Origin: Agaricus subrufescens
Taxonomy: Eukaryota; Basidiomycota; Agaricomycetes; Agaricales; Agaricaceae
Assembly (NCBI GenBank): GCA_029945375.1
Contig: CM057058.1
Span: 3,162,001-3,226,000, forward strand
Reading direction: 5' to 3'
DNA length: 64,000 nucleotides
The position numbers and the translations under genes are program-made. Shown piece after piece: positions 22,093 to 34,883 of this stretch (positions are counted from its first letter, which is position 1; each line of letters begins with the position of its first letter). Under the pieces are notes generated by a model. It did not search any database. It worked only from the letters and a program-made list of their open reading frames with translations, and was not told where the DNA came from.

Positions 22093-24912
22093 TTAAATCG
22101 ATGCATTATAGAGTGAAGCATAAGCGCCATCCTTGGCGAGTAATTCCTCATGGGATCCAAACTCCGTAATAGTCTACTCGTCCACCCAAAAAAAAAAAAG
22201 GTTGAGTCATAGTAATAATAATCAATGCGCGAAAAACCTACCCCATTTTCCATCATCGCTACCTTATCGGCGCGTCGGGCGGTGGAAAGTCGGTGAGTAA
22301 TAAAAATGACAGTCTTGAGCCTTTCTCCGTTTGGTGCCTTTGAGATCTTGTCTATTGTATCAAAGATCTGTGTTTGAGCGTGGGCATCGAGGGATGAAGT
22401 CTATTTTAGGAAAGTAAAGAACAAAAGAGAGGGAGCTGTCAGTTGGGGTGGCACTTGGAGTATATGCGCTAAAGATAGCGCTTGCGAAAAGGAAAGATGG
22501 GCATCACTTACGGGTTCGTCAAAAACCAACAAGTCTACATGTGGTTCTGTTGCTCTCATGAATGCCCGGGCGATCGCAATCCTCTGCCACTGTGAACCGA
22601 ACATCCCAAATCAAGAACATTCTCAAATCAGCTTGTTGCTCATAAATAGTCAAACCAAATCAAAAGTTGCTTACCTCTCCGCCGGAAAGACCATGCTTCT
22701 GCTGGTGAGACCCCATCATTCCGGGATATGATATAAACTCAAATCCAGGCGTTTCCAAAACGGTCTTAAGCCCACTTGGGAGCGCGCTGACAAGCCCGTC
22801 GGCTTCAGCCAGGTGGACAGCCTCGTCGATGGCAGGTCTATATCCGATTTTCTCTACATTGCCAAGCCCAACATTCTCCTTCACCGTTGAATTGAACTTG
22901 GAAAAGCCCTGGAAGACAGCACTGGTATGTTTATGGTAATCGGAGGGATCGAATGACCTGATGTCGGTCCCGTTGATGTCGAGAGATCCTTTATCAAAGT
23001 CGAGGATTCGAAGCAGCACCTTAGCAAGAGTGGATTTGCCTGAATTTGATATCGTAAGACTCCAAGTTGGGTGAGAAGAAAAAAAATTTCGAACCTGAAC
23101 CATTGAGTCCAACAATAGCAAGAGTCTCTCCAGCTTCCAAAGAAAGATTAATATCCTTAAGGGCGGGTTCGACCGAACCGGGGTACGAGTAAGACAGCCC
23201 TCTGCGGATACGATTTAATAACACTGAGGGGTAACGAGCGTCCAACACACACACCTGACACTAATGCTAACGCCACAGGGCCTTTGTTCGTATTGAACCA
23301 AGTCATGTTCCTTTGGCTGCAGCTTCGGTTTGAGTTCCAGACTTGCACAAAAAGAGGACATGAGGAAGATTCCCTGAAAAGCCATTTGTGTAGTGGTAAC
23401 CAGGGCCCTTGACGCATATATGATGGATTGAATGGAACTTCGATAAACCGTGATTGAACCCAGACAGGCGGAAGAGTTCTTGAGGACAAAGAATAAGGGG
23501 ATCTAGTCACCAGGACGGTTAATATAGATGATACAAGTAATAGCCTGAAACATCTGGATCACATACGTTTTGGACCGCTGCGATTATATCGGTCAAGTTA
23601 TACTGCGTAAAGTCGGACGCATGGTAGGGTCGCGTTTCTTCGGCCTCAAGAATTATTTTGCGGGCACCGGACCAGGATTTCAGTATCCACTCGCCCAGTC
23701 CAAAGAGAGCAATCTCGGGTCGGTACGAGTCGCCGTAGGCTAGATTTCGCATTTTCTCCAAGCGGTCGACGGCGCGGGCTTCCTTTGTCGTCGCTTGAGT
23801 ATCGGGGGGACTGAAGGTCATATTATATGAGGATATTAACGTAGGAAGGGTCGCCGAGAGAATAGATAGAATTAGGACACCATAGTGAGAGGCAGCATGT
23901 GTGAGAGAAATGATGAGGAATAGATGGGATAAAATTTCAGTTAGGAGAGAAAATATCTGTAGGAAATCCAAAGGGGAGAGGAATCCGAAACCAGATCCAC
24001 TGAATGACCGCGAAAACAGTTCGGACTCTTGCAACAGGTCGCGTATGATGGGGTCTGCCAGTGTTGGGACGTCGAGCCGAACGCGGTGCTCCATCTGTTT
24101 GTATTCAATATAAAAACGCGCCGACTCTAGCACAACTCGCTCATTGGATGCGCTGGAGATGAACGAAGCGGTTAGATCACGACGCATGATTAGCAGGAAG
24201 ACACCCACGCAATGGCATCGAGAAATCCTTCTAGCACCCTACGGGACACCTCCATGAAGACGAGATAGACTAGACGCGACCATGTAAAGGTGTCTGATGC
24301 TATCAGGGCATAAAGCTAAGGACCATGAGCTAAATGCAGGGACATGTCAATCAAGAGCAGCGCGAACCTCATCAACTATCAAAGCCTGAACAGGCACAGT
24401 AAGAACGGGAAGCGAAGAGTGGCGGGAGAAGAGATACCTGGGAGTAGCCTCGTATTGCTGGGAAAAGGCTTCTTGCTATGTTGAGGGAGACCATAAGGGT
24501 GGTCCTTAGAGGGTTTAGACTCCACAAGGACTTGAGCTGAGAAGACAAAAACGAGTTAGCAGTGCTGGGGAGACGCGTAACAAGGGCGACGACGACAGAC
24601 AAAAGGGTAAGTGCACCGCTGGGTGACATAGAGGGCCAGCCTAGCGTTGCGAGCATTGAGCTGGCGTTGGGCACCCGGGACAAGGAGGTCGCCGGAGTGG
24701 TGGGGGACGTGGCGAGAGGCGAGCCACGCGTCGAAGACCGAGTCGGGGGTGGGGGGGAGCGGGGGCGAGGGCTTGGGGTCGGGGGGGGACGGGAGTGGGC
24801 GCGGAGCTGGGCAGGAAAGGAGAGGCACTGGGCGGCGAAGGGACGATGCATGGGGGGGCCAAGCATGCGTGGCGGGCGACGGGGGTGGGAAGGCGTTTAT
24901 ATAAGGATTCAT
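22093..24912 (-). CDS. ABC half-transporter (TMD plus one NBD)
   Basis: Exporter-type ABC protein with one membrane domain and one nucleotide-binding domain; substrate unknown. Membrane part: QLKSLWSLNPLRTTLMVSLN, FTWSRLVYLVFMEVSRRVLE and LSHLFLIISLTHAASHYGVL. NBD: LSYSYPGSVEPALKDINLSL, Walker A VGLNGSGKST, Q-loop AVFQGFSKFNSTVKENVGLG, signature LSGGEWQRIAIARAF, Walker B DLLVFDEPTSSLD, switch His in VIFITHRLSTARRAD. Ends YASLYNASI with TAA at 22093-22095. The start is uncertain. ATG 24910-24912 opens a Pro-rich frame that splices in frame (52-nt intron) to TANSFLSS. ATGs at 24866, 24656 or 24629 in another frame also reach that point without the intron. A TATATAA on the plus strand lies inside the longest version. 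Divergent from GCH1. Confidence 0.88.
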
Positions 24913-25089
24913 ATCGGCAGGATTGCAGTGCTCGACCGTCGGGACAGAAAACGGGCAGCACAGGATGCTTCATATGCGCATATGGCCAAACCGACCCAGC
25001 ACTTGGTTCTCCCCCGCCCCGGCATTCTCCATTAGGAAGTCACAGCCACTCCGCTCTCGCTTCCTCCGCTCCCCCCGTCCCCTCGCCCC

Positions 25090-26206
25090 ATGGATGACTC
25101 CTCCCCAGCCCAGCTCGCCCTCTCCCTCCACCAGCTCAAGCTCCAGCAGGACGCCGCCAGCAACGGCCTCCCCCACTCAGCCCCGCTCTCTCCAGACCAT
25201 TCCGACCAGGAGCTCTACCAGCCACGCACCCCCCGGTCTCGCGACGGCTATGGCTTCAGAAAGTCCGGTGTGAACACCCCCCTCATCCCAGACACCCCCG
25301 GCCTGTCCCAAGCCCTCGGGCGAGTCGAAGAGCTCGTGCCTGATCCCAACGGCCTTGGCTGGCCAGGTGAGCACAAATTTTCTCCAAGCCCTGCCATACC
25401 CCTACCCATACACACCCCACTTTATCAGCCAAGTCCACCCTCTCACGCCTCAACGCCACCCCTGAGGAGCGACAGGCCCGGGAGCGCAGAATGGCCGGTG
25501 CTGTCCGCACAATTCTCGAATGCATCGGCGAAGACCCCGATCGCGAGGGTCTCCTCAGAACACCTGAAAGATATGCTCAGGCCATCATGTGGATGACAAG
25601 AGGCTACGAAGAGCGCCTCACCGGTTTGTCTCTCTTCATTTCCGCCCGTATCCCGCATTTCAACTCGTCGCAGATGTCATCAACGATGCGATCTTCGCCG
25701 AAGACCACGATGAAATGGTACTTGTCAGAGAAATAGACATCTCGAGTCTATGTGAACACCATCTCGTGCCCTTTACCGGAAAAGTGGGTTGCAAGTCCCT
25801 TTCCTCCCATGCTGCTACTGATCCCTAGATCTTCCTAGATTGCTATTGCCTATATTCCTAATCAACTGGTCCTTGGCATCTCCAAACTCGCGCGCATAGC
25901 CGAAACCTTCAGTAGACGTTTGCAGGTCCAAGAACGCCTCACAAAGCAGATCGCTATCGCCGTCCAAGAGGCCATTAGGCCACGCGGCGTAGCTGTTGTC
26001 ATGGAGGCAACGTGCGTTCCATTAAAGCATTTTTCTACCCACTTATACCGACCTCATATTCACGCTTTTATCCTAGACATTTATGCATGACAATGCGCGG
26101 CGTACAAAAGCCCGGCGCTATCACGACTACTTCCTGCATGCTAGGATGTTTTCGAAATCAACAAAAAACCCGTGAAGAGTTCCTCACTCTAATCAAGGGC
26201 CGATAG
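25090..26206 (+). CDS. FOL2: GTP cyclohydrolase I
   Basis: Converts GTP to 7,8-dihydroneopterin triphosphate, the first step of folate and pterin synthesis; homodecamer in the cytosol. The N-terminal 90 residues are Pro/Ser-rich and poorly conserved ([17 protein letters not shown]...). The catalytic core follows the first intron: [40 protein letters not shown], then [14 protein letters not shown] with the zinc Cys and His pair, [38 protein letters not shown] and, after the last intron, [19 protein letters not shown] with the third zinc ligand Cys. Five exons, stop TAG 26204-26206. Base composition at the 5' end is strikingly GC/C-rich, matching the start of the divergent ABC gene. Confidence 0.96.
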
Positions 26207-26396
26207 ATCTCTCTCATCATCAATCTCTTGCCCAAAGAGAGTTTCGATTCAACTCGAACCGAATTCGTCCACAATCATATCTCCATTCACCTTATTTGAC
26301 TTAATTTAGCCCTGGAAAATTATACACAGAAAATATCATTAGATATCCAGAGTAGCTAGCATTACACTAATTAAGAGGGATTTTTGCAATACAGAA

Positions 26397-29300
26397 TTAA
26401 TCCTGTCTTCCGCGGTTCCTATCTCCAGCGGAGGGATCGATTGGCAATACCTTGCGTGCGAATCCATGTGAATTGTTTCCCGCAGAGGGAGATGGTTGAC
26501 TGGGATACCGGTTCCGATTAATGCGAATTCTCTTGCTCTGAGAATTCGTGTCGGCGGGCCCCGAAGGCGGCTCATGTCCATCCTTGTCTCGCTCTGTCCC
26601 CAAAATTTCAGCTCTCCCATCTTTGTGGTCGCACTAAAACAATAAACTTACCAGAGATTGTACGTTTCCTCACGCCACCTTCCCGATCATCTTCTCGCCT
26701 CGCCGCTAAAGGTCCTTCACCGTTCCTTGGTCCCTGGGGCGGTGGGTGTGATAGACCGCTTTCAGTCTCACTTATTCTGGATCTTAGGCTACTCGGAACG
26801 CGGGAGGGATCAGGTGCCGTCGGAGCATTGGGTGGTGGTCCTTTAGGTGGGTCACGAACGTCTCGGTGTCGGTCTCGCCCGGAGCTTATTTCGCCTTTGC
26901 TATTACGTTCACCCGTGCTGTTTCCACCACCGGCCATCGCACGCGGTGCTGAAGGCGCTGCGGGTACCCGTACTTTCGGAGCATCTGGAATCTTCTTCTC
27001 CGTAGCAGGCTTTATTCAAATGCATGAGTGAATATAGGCAGACCCTTTGAGAAACTACATACCTTGTTGGGGATAGAGCCACGGCTATCGCTCTCATGTC
27101 CATCTCGCTCTTTTCGCTTTCTTTCCGAATCCCGGTCTCTGTCCTCCTTCTCAGGTGGACGTCGGCTGCGCTCATCACGATGTGATTTTTCACGTGAGCT
27201 GCGTTTGGATCCTCGCTCAGGCTGAAGCATCAAAGTTAGTGACTTCAATCACTACAAAGAAAAGAAAAACACCTACATCATCGTCTATTGGACGACGCCG
27301 TTTTCCAAGAGTATCCTCGGTAGGAAGATTGCCATTGCGATGCCTAGGGTCGGGACGCGTTGGAAGATTCCGATCATCAATGACAGGAGTGGTGGTAATA
27401 CTAGGTTGACTTCTCGATTCTTTGCGGTCACGGTCGCGGTCTTTGTCGTCTCGCCTGTGGCGATCTCTGTCCCTATCTCGCTCCCTATCCCTGTCTCTAT
27501 CTCTATCCCCGCCTTTCTCGCGTTCTCGTTCTCCATGACCGTGCCTATCCCTATCCCTTCCTCGATCTCTTTCGCGGTCTCTTTCGTCTCTCTCTGAATC
27601 CCTATCTCTTCCTCGTTCTCTCCCGCTCCTCTCACTTCTATTATGCGTCAAACTATCTCGTCGTGCGATACTCGAACCATGTTCACGACCATCCTGCCGG
27701 CTTTCTCTCTCAGGACGCTTGGGTTCGTCTGCTCGAGGACGACCACCACTACCCCTGCTATCGTTGCTGGGGGCACGCGTTCCCGGTCGACTCGCGGGTG
27801 ACAACGACCTTGGACGAGGAGAAGGTGCCGCTGATCCAATATGGCCCTGTTGCGAATCGGGTTTCTCTACACGAGGAATAGTCATCCTCGCGCTTTCACG
27901 CAACTCCTGGGCCGATAGTGTTTGACTCGGTACAGATGGCGGCGGCATATTGCTGTTGTTTGTCTCCGAAGAGCGCGATGGTCGTAAAGATTCTGCGCCA
28001 TAACCAGGTTGTTGGTGTGGAAGTGCCGGTAGGTTTGGCCGGGGTATATCAGGATGAAGAATAGGACTACGGCGATTACCAGGGCCAGTAGGCACAGACA
28101 AATTTTCTGAAGAGCGGGGAGGTGGTGTAGATACATTTCGAACATCATTCACCACATCCATCTTGACGGGTGCTGGGCTGTGCCTTGGTGAATCTCTGGC
28201 TTCTGCTCGAACTCTCCTAACTACCTCTGGCCGAGGGATGCTAATAATCACTTAGATGACTTCCAATGTAGATATTCAAAGTCAAAACCTACTTTTCGAC
28301 AGGTATTTTGGAAGCAAGTTGGCTTGGTGTAACAAATTCTGCAGGTTTTTCAGGAATGGGTGCTGCAACCGTGGCTTGCGTCGGCGTAGAAGTGTGTGAC
28401 ATGGGTTGGGTACTAGCGCGAGGACCAGAAGGAGTGGAAGTTGGGCCGTGTGATGATCGTGGAGGTACATTGGATCCGCCATTTTGGCTCTGAGGGCCGG
28501 TGGGTGGTCCATTGCGAGGTTTCTCTGGTACCGGCTGAGGTGTATGCGTTGAGGACCTCGGAGCAACAGCACCATTGATCTGTTTCTGGTTAAATAATGA
28601 TTAAGGAGGGTAACACAGAGTAACACTAATTGATTTACTTTTTGTGCTGTCTTGCTTCCAGCCCAATAGTGCTCTCGTTTCTTCAGACTGGCTGAATAAC
28701 TAAATAAAATGAGCTTGATAATCGGTTAAGATCGTCTCTGGACGTACGCTTTACCAAGAATCTTCAGGTCTCCACGCTCTTCCTTCTCCAATAATTGGTC
28801 TACCGCAAGGTTAATGGAAGGGCCGGTATCGGGAACAACAGTTGCCAGTGGGAACATAGGAAGAATTTCCTTAAGAACGATGATAGCATTATAGACATGC
28901 ATATATTCCTCGGTTTGGATGCATTCAACGAACGACTTTTCAAAATAAGTGACAGTCATAATATGATACTGATAGGCACTGACCTTGGCAAGTTTGCGGT
29001 GCCATTTACGAACAACTGTTTGCAACCTGTCATGTTTGAGTACATCATTGGGTTTGTTTGTAAAGCTCCTCTGGAAGCCGGGGTGACTCAAGGTCTGATT
29101 ATTTCGAGTGATTTGATTGTCTTGCTCGTATAGCTGCTTGTCCTTGAACCAACTGTAGAGATCCGTCATGATCCCACGCAGAAAGCGTCCTGCCGAGACA
29201 TAAGAAGCTTATCATCTGGGATATATCTTATACTTACCGTAATTCCGAGCTTCGTATTCACTGCAAGAAAACAGAACTACTTTGACATGATCACCCAGCA

Positions 29301-32300
29301 ACTAGAAAAAGTTACATTTCTGCTCATCAGTAACTAAGATTACTCACCTTGTCATACATAGCCAGAGTATGGAAACCAGGAGTACCGATCGCGTGGATGA
29401 CTTTGATAAATTGCGCACAGAAATCTGCGTCCATGGGCGAAAGCAGGCATCGCGGTTGCACACAATGCTCAATGATAGATGTGATGAGTAAACCTGATTT
29501 TGTGCCTATAGAAATTTTTCAGTAAAATTATGATTTCTCTGACTAAGTTGCACCCACTAGGTGAGAACCAGTGAAGCTTTTCGCGGCCGAGTCGTTTGAT
29601 GGTAAACTGTCGTGAAGCGCTCTGCTCTTTAAGCTCCTCAGCTAACAGGTTTGCATAAGAGTTGAACCTGTCGCGGCGCTGTCGATGGAGGGTGGCTGTT
29701 GCCCGTTTGGCACGGTCAGACGATCGATCTGCAGCAATGTACTTGGAATCTTCTTGACGACTTAAAGTACGCAATGCCGCGCCTTCTTCAGCGTAGCGAG
29801 AGGTCGGCGGAGCCAAGTCATACATAGAGAGCTGCCAGAAAGTGAAATAGAACCCGGGGCTAGATTTCATTTAGTGACACATAAGTTAAAAAAGCATAAC
29901 ATTGCTCACCCAATTACATCGTTCACAACTCCAGGGGCAACCTTCGGCAGATCTTCAAAGTGCTGAGCCAACTCGGGAAGCCATGGACTCTGGTGACGTA
30001 TAAGTTAAATGACTCAACCAAAAATGTCATTGAACGTACCTCAGGTGGTTGGGAAGCTTCCCCTTTACCAGCTGTGTCTGTCGAGTTTATGCTCTCCACC
30101 GGGAGCGGTTCGTTAACCACAGCCTTTTTGTCTGACGGTTCCGAAGTGGATGAAGGTGTGCCGATCACCGGGGAAGCGATACGAGAATTGGTAGATGGCT
30201 CCCGTTTGGCAGTGAGGGCAGCCTTCAATCGCTTTTCTACCTCCTCCGAATCTGTGTCTGGGCCGGCTAAGACTTGTTTCTGATACAATTTATCAGTACC
30301 CAACACTCCTCAGCGTACGCGAATAACTCACAAGCAAATTCACATGCCAGACAGGACGATATATCTGCATGCAGATTGGTGCACATAGTCCGTATTTTTC
30401 TCCTAGATCACCCAGGGAAGGTAACACTTTGGTAGCGTATACTTCTGGCGGAATTGATAAGGGTGATGTCAACAGTTCCAAATATTGTAGTAGTACACCG
30501 TGCGTCTAGTTCACATACATTGATCAGTAACTAAACCGGGGGCAAGTTACGGTGGAACTTACAGCATCGAAAAGACTGGCGAGTGACTTTATATGAGCAT
30601 CTTGCGCTTTGAATACACAGGCCTGTCGCTGCTGAGCAACTTGGACAAGAAGAGGCAAAGCTAACGAGGGCGGTTCCAACAAGCTCCTACCTAGCCTTTG
30701 CGGAGCCCTCAAATTGAAGTCACTACTATCCAAACGAGATCCACGAGTTTCCGATGCAACTGCCTCGATTCGTAGTATAGGTCCCCCGGCCATGGCCGCA
30801 ATTTGCCCCTCAGATAAGCTCGGCAAGGGTTGGATACCAGCCATCTTCCATATCAGCTCCCGAAGGACAACAATCTCTGAAGTCTGGCCACTTTGTAGTT
30901 GATGAGTGACGTAACTCAAGACAGGATATAGTTCAGCGCTGTAACGGCGGAACAACATCCCTATGAAAGAAGCAAGACCTGAAATAATGAAAGCTAAGTG
31001 ATATCCTGGACTGTTGGGGTAAACAACATACTTTGTAGCCAATCAGCAGTATTAACTCCATCATCCTTCAATCGTTGCTTGTAAGGGTTCGCGAGTGCAT
31101 CCAAAGCAACAAAAACTAGTACGTCAAAGCCCATGTTCGTGACATAACGCAGGGCCTGGATCACCACACTTGCAAGATTGTCATATGCCATGATCTGGTT
31201 CACCGCATTTTGGAAAAAGATACAAGGGTTTGAGTGGGCAAGCTTCGCCACAGATCCAGCAAGACTATCGATGGTATTGTGGGACAGTCGTCTGAGGATG
31301 CCCTTTGATTCCCGATCAGCCTGAACGTGACGAATCCTAAGTTCTGGATGACTCTTATACACTCGATCCTTCCATTCGCCATAAAGTTGCCAACGAGCCT
31401 CCAATGGAAAATGGCGGATAATACTCCATATTTCCACCGTGCAAACAGCATTACTCCGGATGAGAGGAAGCCCAGGAATTAAGTAGTTACGCAATATTTT
31501 GAACCAGAATACCCGGACGGGATTGGTAGGGTCGGCTGTACCGATGTACCTTTTGGTTTGTGGGTCGACTGGAGGGTTCTGCGGGTCGGATCCATGAGCG
31601 AAGAATGTTAAGCAATGAACATTGAAGATGTACCGTGGGTTGCAAATGCTGCCGTCCGAGCCGCAAAAACTTTGACAAGAATGATGGATCACGGGAGACA
31701 TGAACGCCGATAAAATGTAAGATAGGCTCGATTACATGCTCCAGGTCATCCAAGGTAGTCATGGCTGGCACTCTGTCTGCCCAGTCAGGATAAAAGAAAA
31801 CAAAATCCGTGTTGCTGGTGCTGGGAGGCGTTGGAGCCCAATGTGTCAGTACAGGCTTGCGGACAGAGGGTTGAATGACACCGGATGGGCCATATCGAGC
31901 GCGGGGCTTCATGAAATTAGAGTTTCGCTGCTTATTTGCCATGGAATCGTAGAACGGCTCGAGAGAATGCCTGAGCACGCGCAATAACAAGTCGGCCAGT
32001 TCAGGATAAACATCCACAACCCACGGAAATTTGCTAAGGATTGCGAAAGCAGGTCGTAGGGCGCCAACAGAAAGCAGAGCATGGAGAAGTCCGACTTTCT
32101 GATTTGTATTCTTCACCTCAATCTTTTTACTCTCTTGAGGCGGCGCAGCCTTGGCCTTTGGTTGAGAGGATGAACCGGCTTCCAAAGGAGCGGCCATTGC
32201 AAGTAAGCTTGATTTTGCCCCCGCTATTCTGGATTGCACATTAGCGAGGTATTCCTTCCGTGTCATCTCCATATCCTCCTCTGACGGCGAGAGCTGGAGA

Positions 32301-33743
32301 CATATAAGTTGGGAATAAGAATGATGCAGGCAAATATCCGCACATGTGAATATACATCCTCCAATGAGATGAACTTTTCGCGTATTAGGATGGCAGCCGT
32401 AAGATACAAAGATTTGGGAGTTGAGTCAGCGATTTCCGCGGCCTAAACCATTGATTAGAAATTAATATATATGGTATGATACCTATCATAATATACGTAC
32501 TTGGTAGTGAGTGAATTTGAATCCTAGTACTTGAGAAAGAACTCGGCCCCTGTGAAGACCGGAAATATCTCCGCCATTGAGAGAATTGGCTTCAGCCATG
32601 GACAATATCTCGTCAAGGCTCTTGCCCTTATATGATAGGGCCAGAGAAGGACTAGTATCGGCATTTACGACAGCATCACCGACAACAGGGTCAGAGGGTC
32701 GTCGGTATGAAGCTGCCCAGGGAGAATATGAGAGTAGGGCAAGGAAAAAAGCATAATGCGTCGTGAGGTTGGAAGAAAGCACGTCCAGGATGAGATCCAA
32801 TGCCCTGTTAGGATCAAGGTCAAACTTGCCAACAAGGCTAATGACCTTCCCCCAAACATGACTCGCACGAGCGTGCATATCCTTGTAGCTCTCAGTAGGT
32901 AATCCAGTTGTCGGTGAATGAGATGGTCCCATGTTGCTTGTTAACTCGATGACGAGCTTGCTGTACCCCTCAGACTGTTCTCGTAAAAGATTGAACTTGT
33001 TCTGCTTGTAACTATTGAAGATTAGAATATTTTATTTTCAGTGAGGTTTTGGTGGTCACGCACAAAAGTCCCGTTCTCATACGAATTTCCTTCTTCCCCA
33101 TCATGTTCTCATCGGCAATGAGCCCAACCTTTGCGAGAACACTGAGCTCCAAGCGCTCCCTACATAATTCCGGAGTGATGATACGCATTTCCTGTGTAGC
33201 TGTGAGTTCCATTCCCAAAATGTAATAGCGCTACAGCACATACAAGAAGCCGCTTGACAATTACTACGAGAATCGCTTTGTCTTTCTCGACAATTTCTTT
33301 GCGAATCTTCGTTTTGCCCGCGGCGCCTGAAGGTGAAGCATCCTCACCAGACCTGGCGTCGGAAAGCATTTCGTCCAGCGCTGCATCTACGGACCATATC
33401 ATGTCTATGAGCTGATCTCCAAACGCGTTTGCACGAGGACCACTCTGCGGGGATGATGACGAGGGGAGAGCATCGTATATAGACTTGATAAAGTCAATAA
33501 ATTGATTTTGCGAGAGTGATTGTGGCGGAGACCATGTAGAGAGAACAGACGCCAAGAGCGTGTGGTATGCGGTGGCGACAATTTCCAAATTACTTGAGTC
33601 GCAAAGCGGTGGCGTGACGATGTGTCGACTGCAGTAAAGTTGAGTAAAAAGTGGCGGAAGATGCGAACGAAACCTCACCATTCGGACTCCCCGCCTTTTG
33701 ACCAACCCGCTATACACTTGCGTACAGTGTCGATGACATTCAT
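26397..33743 (-). CDS. THO2: THO complex subunit 2 (THO2/THOC2)
   Basis: Scaffold of the THO complex, which couples transcription to mRNA export and suppresses R-loops in the nucleus. It is a very large protein in many exons. N-terminus MNVIDTVRKCIAGWSKGGES, ATG 33741-33743, with a first intron joining EC to RHIVTPPLCD. Recognisable THOC2 segments: KVISLVGKFDLDPNRALDLI, EDMEMTRKEYLANVQSRIAG, NAVCTVEIWSIIRHFPLEAR, NAIIVLKEILPMFPLATVVP and NLAVDQLLEKEERGDLKILG. The C-terminal third is disordered: Pro/Ser-rich, then a long Arg-Asp/Arg-Glu block (about 27285-27640), then a Lys/Arg tail. The last intron (about 26653-26600) uses GTAAGT and ACAG, giving the end RNRGRQD with TAA 26397-26399; without it the frame stops at 26608. 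Convergent with GCH1. Confidence 0.92.
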
Positions 33744-34883
33744 GTCAAAAGAAAAGGAGCTAGGGGATAAGAAAAAGTCGTGATGACTGGAGTAACGGAG
33801 TCGTCAGAACCAACTTCAACGTGCTCTGCAATGGACACTGCGCCGCAATTGGGCGACAGCAGTGTCCTCATTGTTTGCTTATTCTTTAGAAAACAATAAT
33901 TACATAATCTTCGCTCTCTCTCTTTCTCCCGTTTTAGCACAACACAGCCCTATCCCTGGTGAGCCTGCTCGTCGAGTTCTTTTCCCAGTCTGCGATTCAT
34001 CCGTACGCTTTAAAATACTCCACAGCTTGAGCAAATCGGTGTGGAACTTGGTATAACCAAGAAAAAACTGCCAGATGCTGCGTGCCCATAGTATTGGTAA
34101 TATTATACGAACAAAGAGAAAACAAAAACCATACCCGACTGGTCTGTTGAACGCAGATGACTCGCACTCTTGGCGCGAAAACAGCTTATGCGGCGATCGT
34201 GGGATGAATATGAACTCTATTCTATAACGATGTACATAACATATAAGGTGTCCTCTTTTAAGGCAAAGAAGTGGTACCGGCAAAAATAGAAAGTAGTCTA
34301 TCAAGTTTGGGGAGATTTTTGCCTTATATGAGGAGGCATTTCCGCACAGGAGTAGTAGAGTGGGCTCCCCTCGAGCCATCCATTGCATCTTGGCCCTGAC
34401 TAAGCGCCCCGCGGCATCAATTGATATGAGACCTGGACCTGGCTTGGGCCTGGCTTCGGTTCACACGCAATTCTTCGACTCTCAAATGATAATCAAGCAA
34501 TTCACCCATTCCGAGTGCCAGTCACGACAGTGAGTTCGCTCCATAAAACGTTTAATGACCCTGCATTCCTCAACACCAATCAGAAAATTATATTTTCATG
34601 TTACTTTTTGTTAATCGGAACCCTCAGCAACATGCGGACTAGAAACCAGACTTAAATCACACGAAAACCGGAAAACGGTCATAGTCTCAATTCTATTTGG
34701 CCAACTGTGTGACTTCAGTTCTGATTCAGGCAAAACCTCGTGAAAAATCTCGGTTTAATCTGATGTCGGTGACATCTAGTGGGCCTCCTGTCTAAAAACA
34801 GCTCCGGATTTGCCCAAAGCGCACATTCTTCGCCGTGTTTTTATACGCCGAACATAAGAAATGGGGTGGAGCCTTGGACGACC
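33744..34883. other. 1.1-kb intergenic region
   Basis: Lies between the divergent THO2 and glycosidase genes. Pyrimidine-rich tracts occur near 33907-33940. A 162-codon minus-strand frame (33900-34388) has no family resemblance and I read it as chance. No promoter box is compelling. Confidence 0.4.

Noticed and set aside
33900..34388. 162-codon minus-strand frame
   Set aside because: No recognisable domain, rich in Phe/Leu/Arg, within a promoter region.
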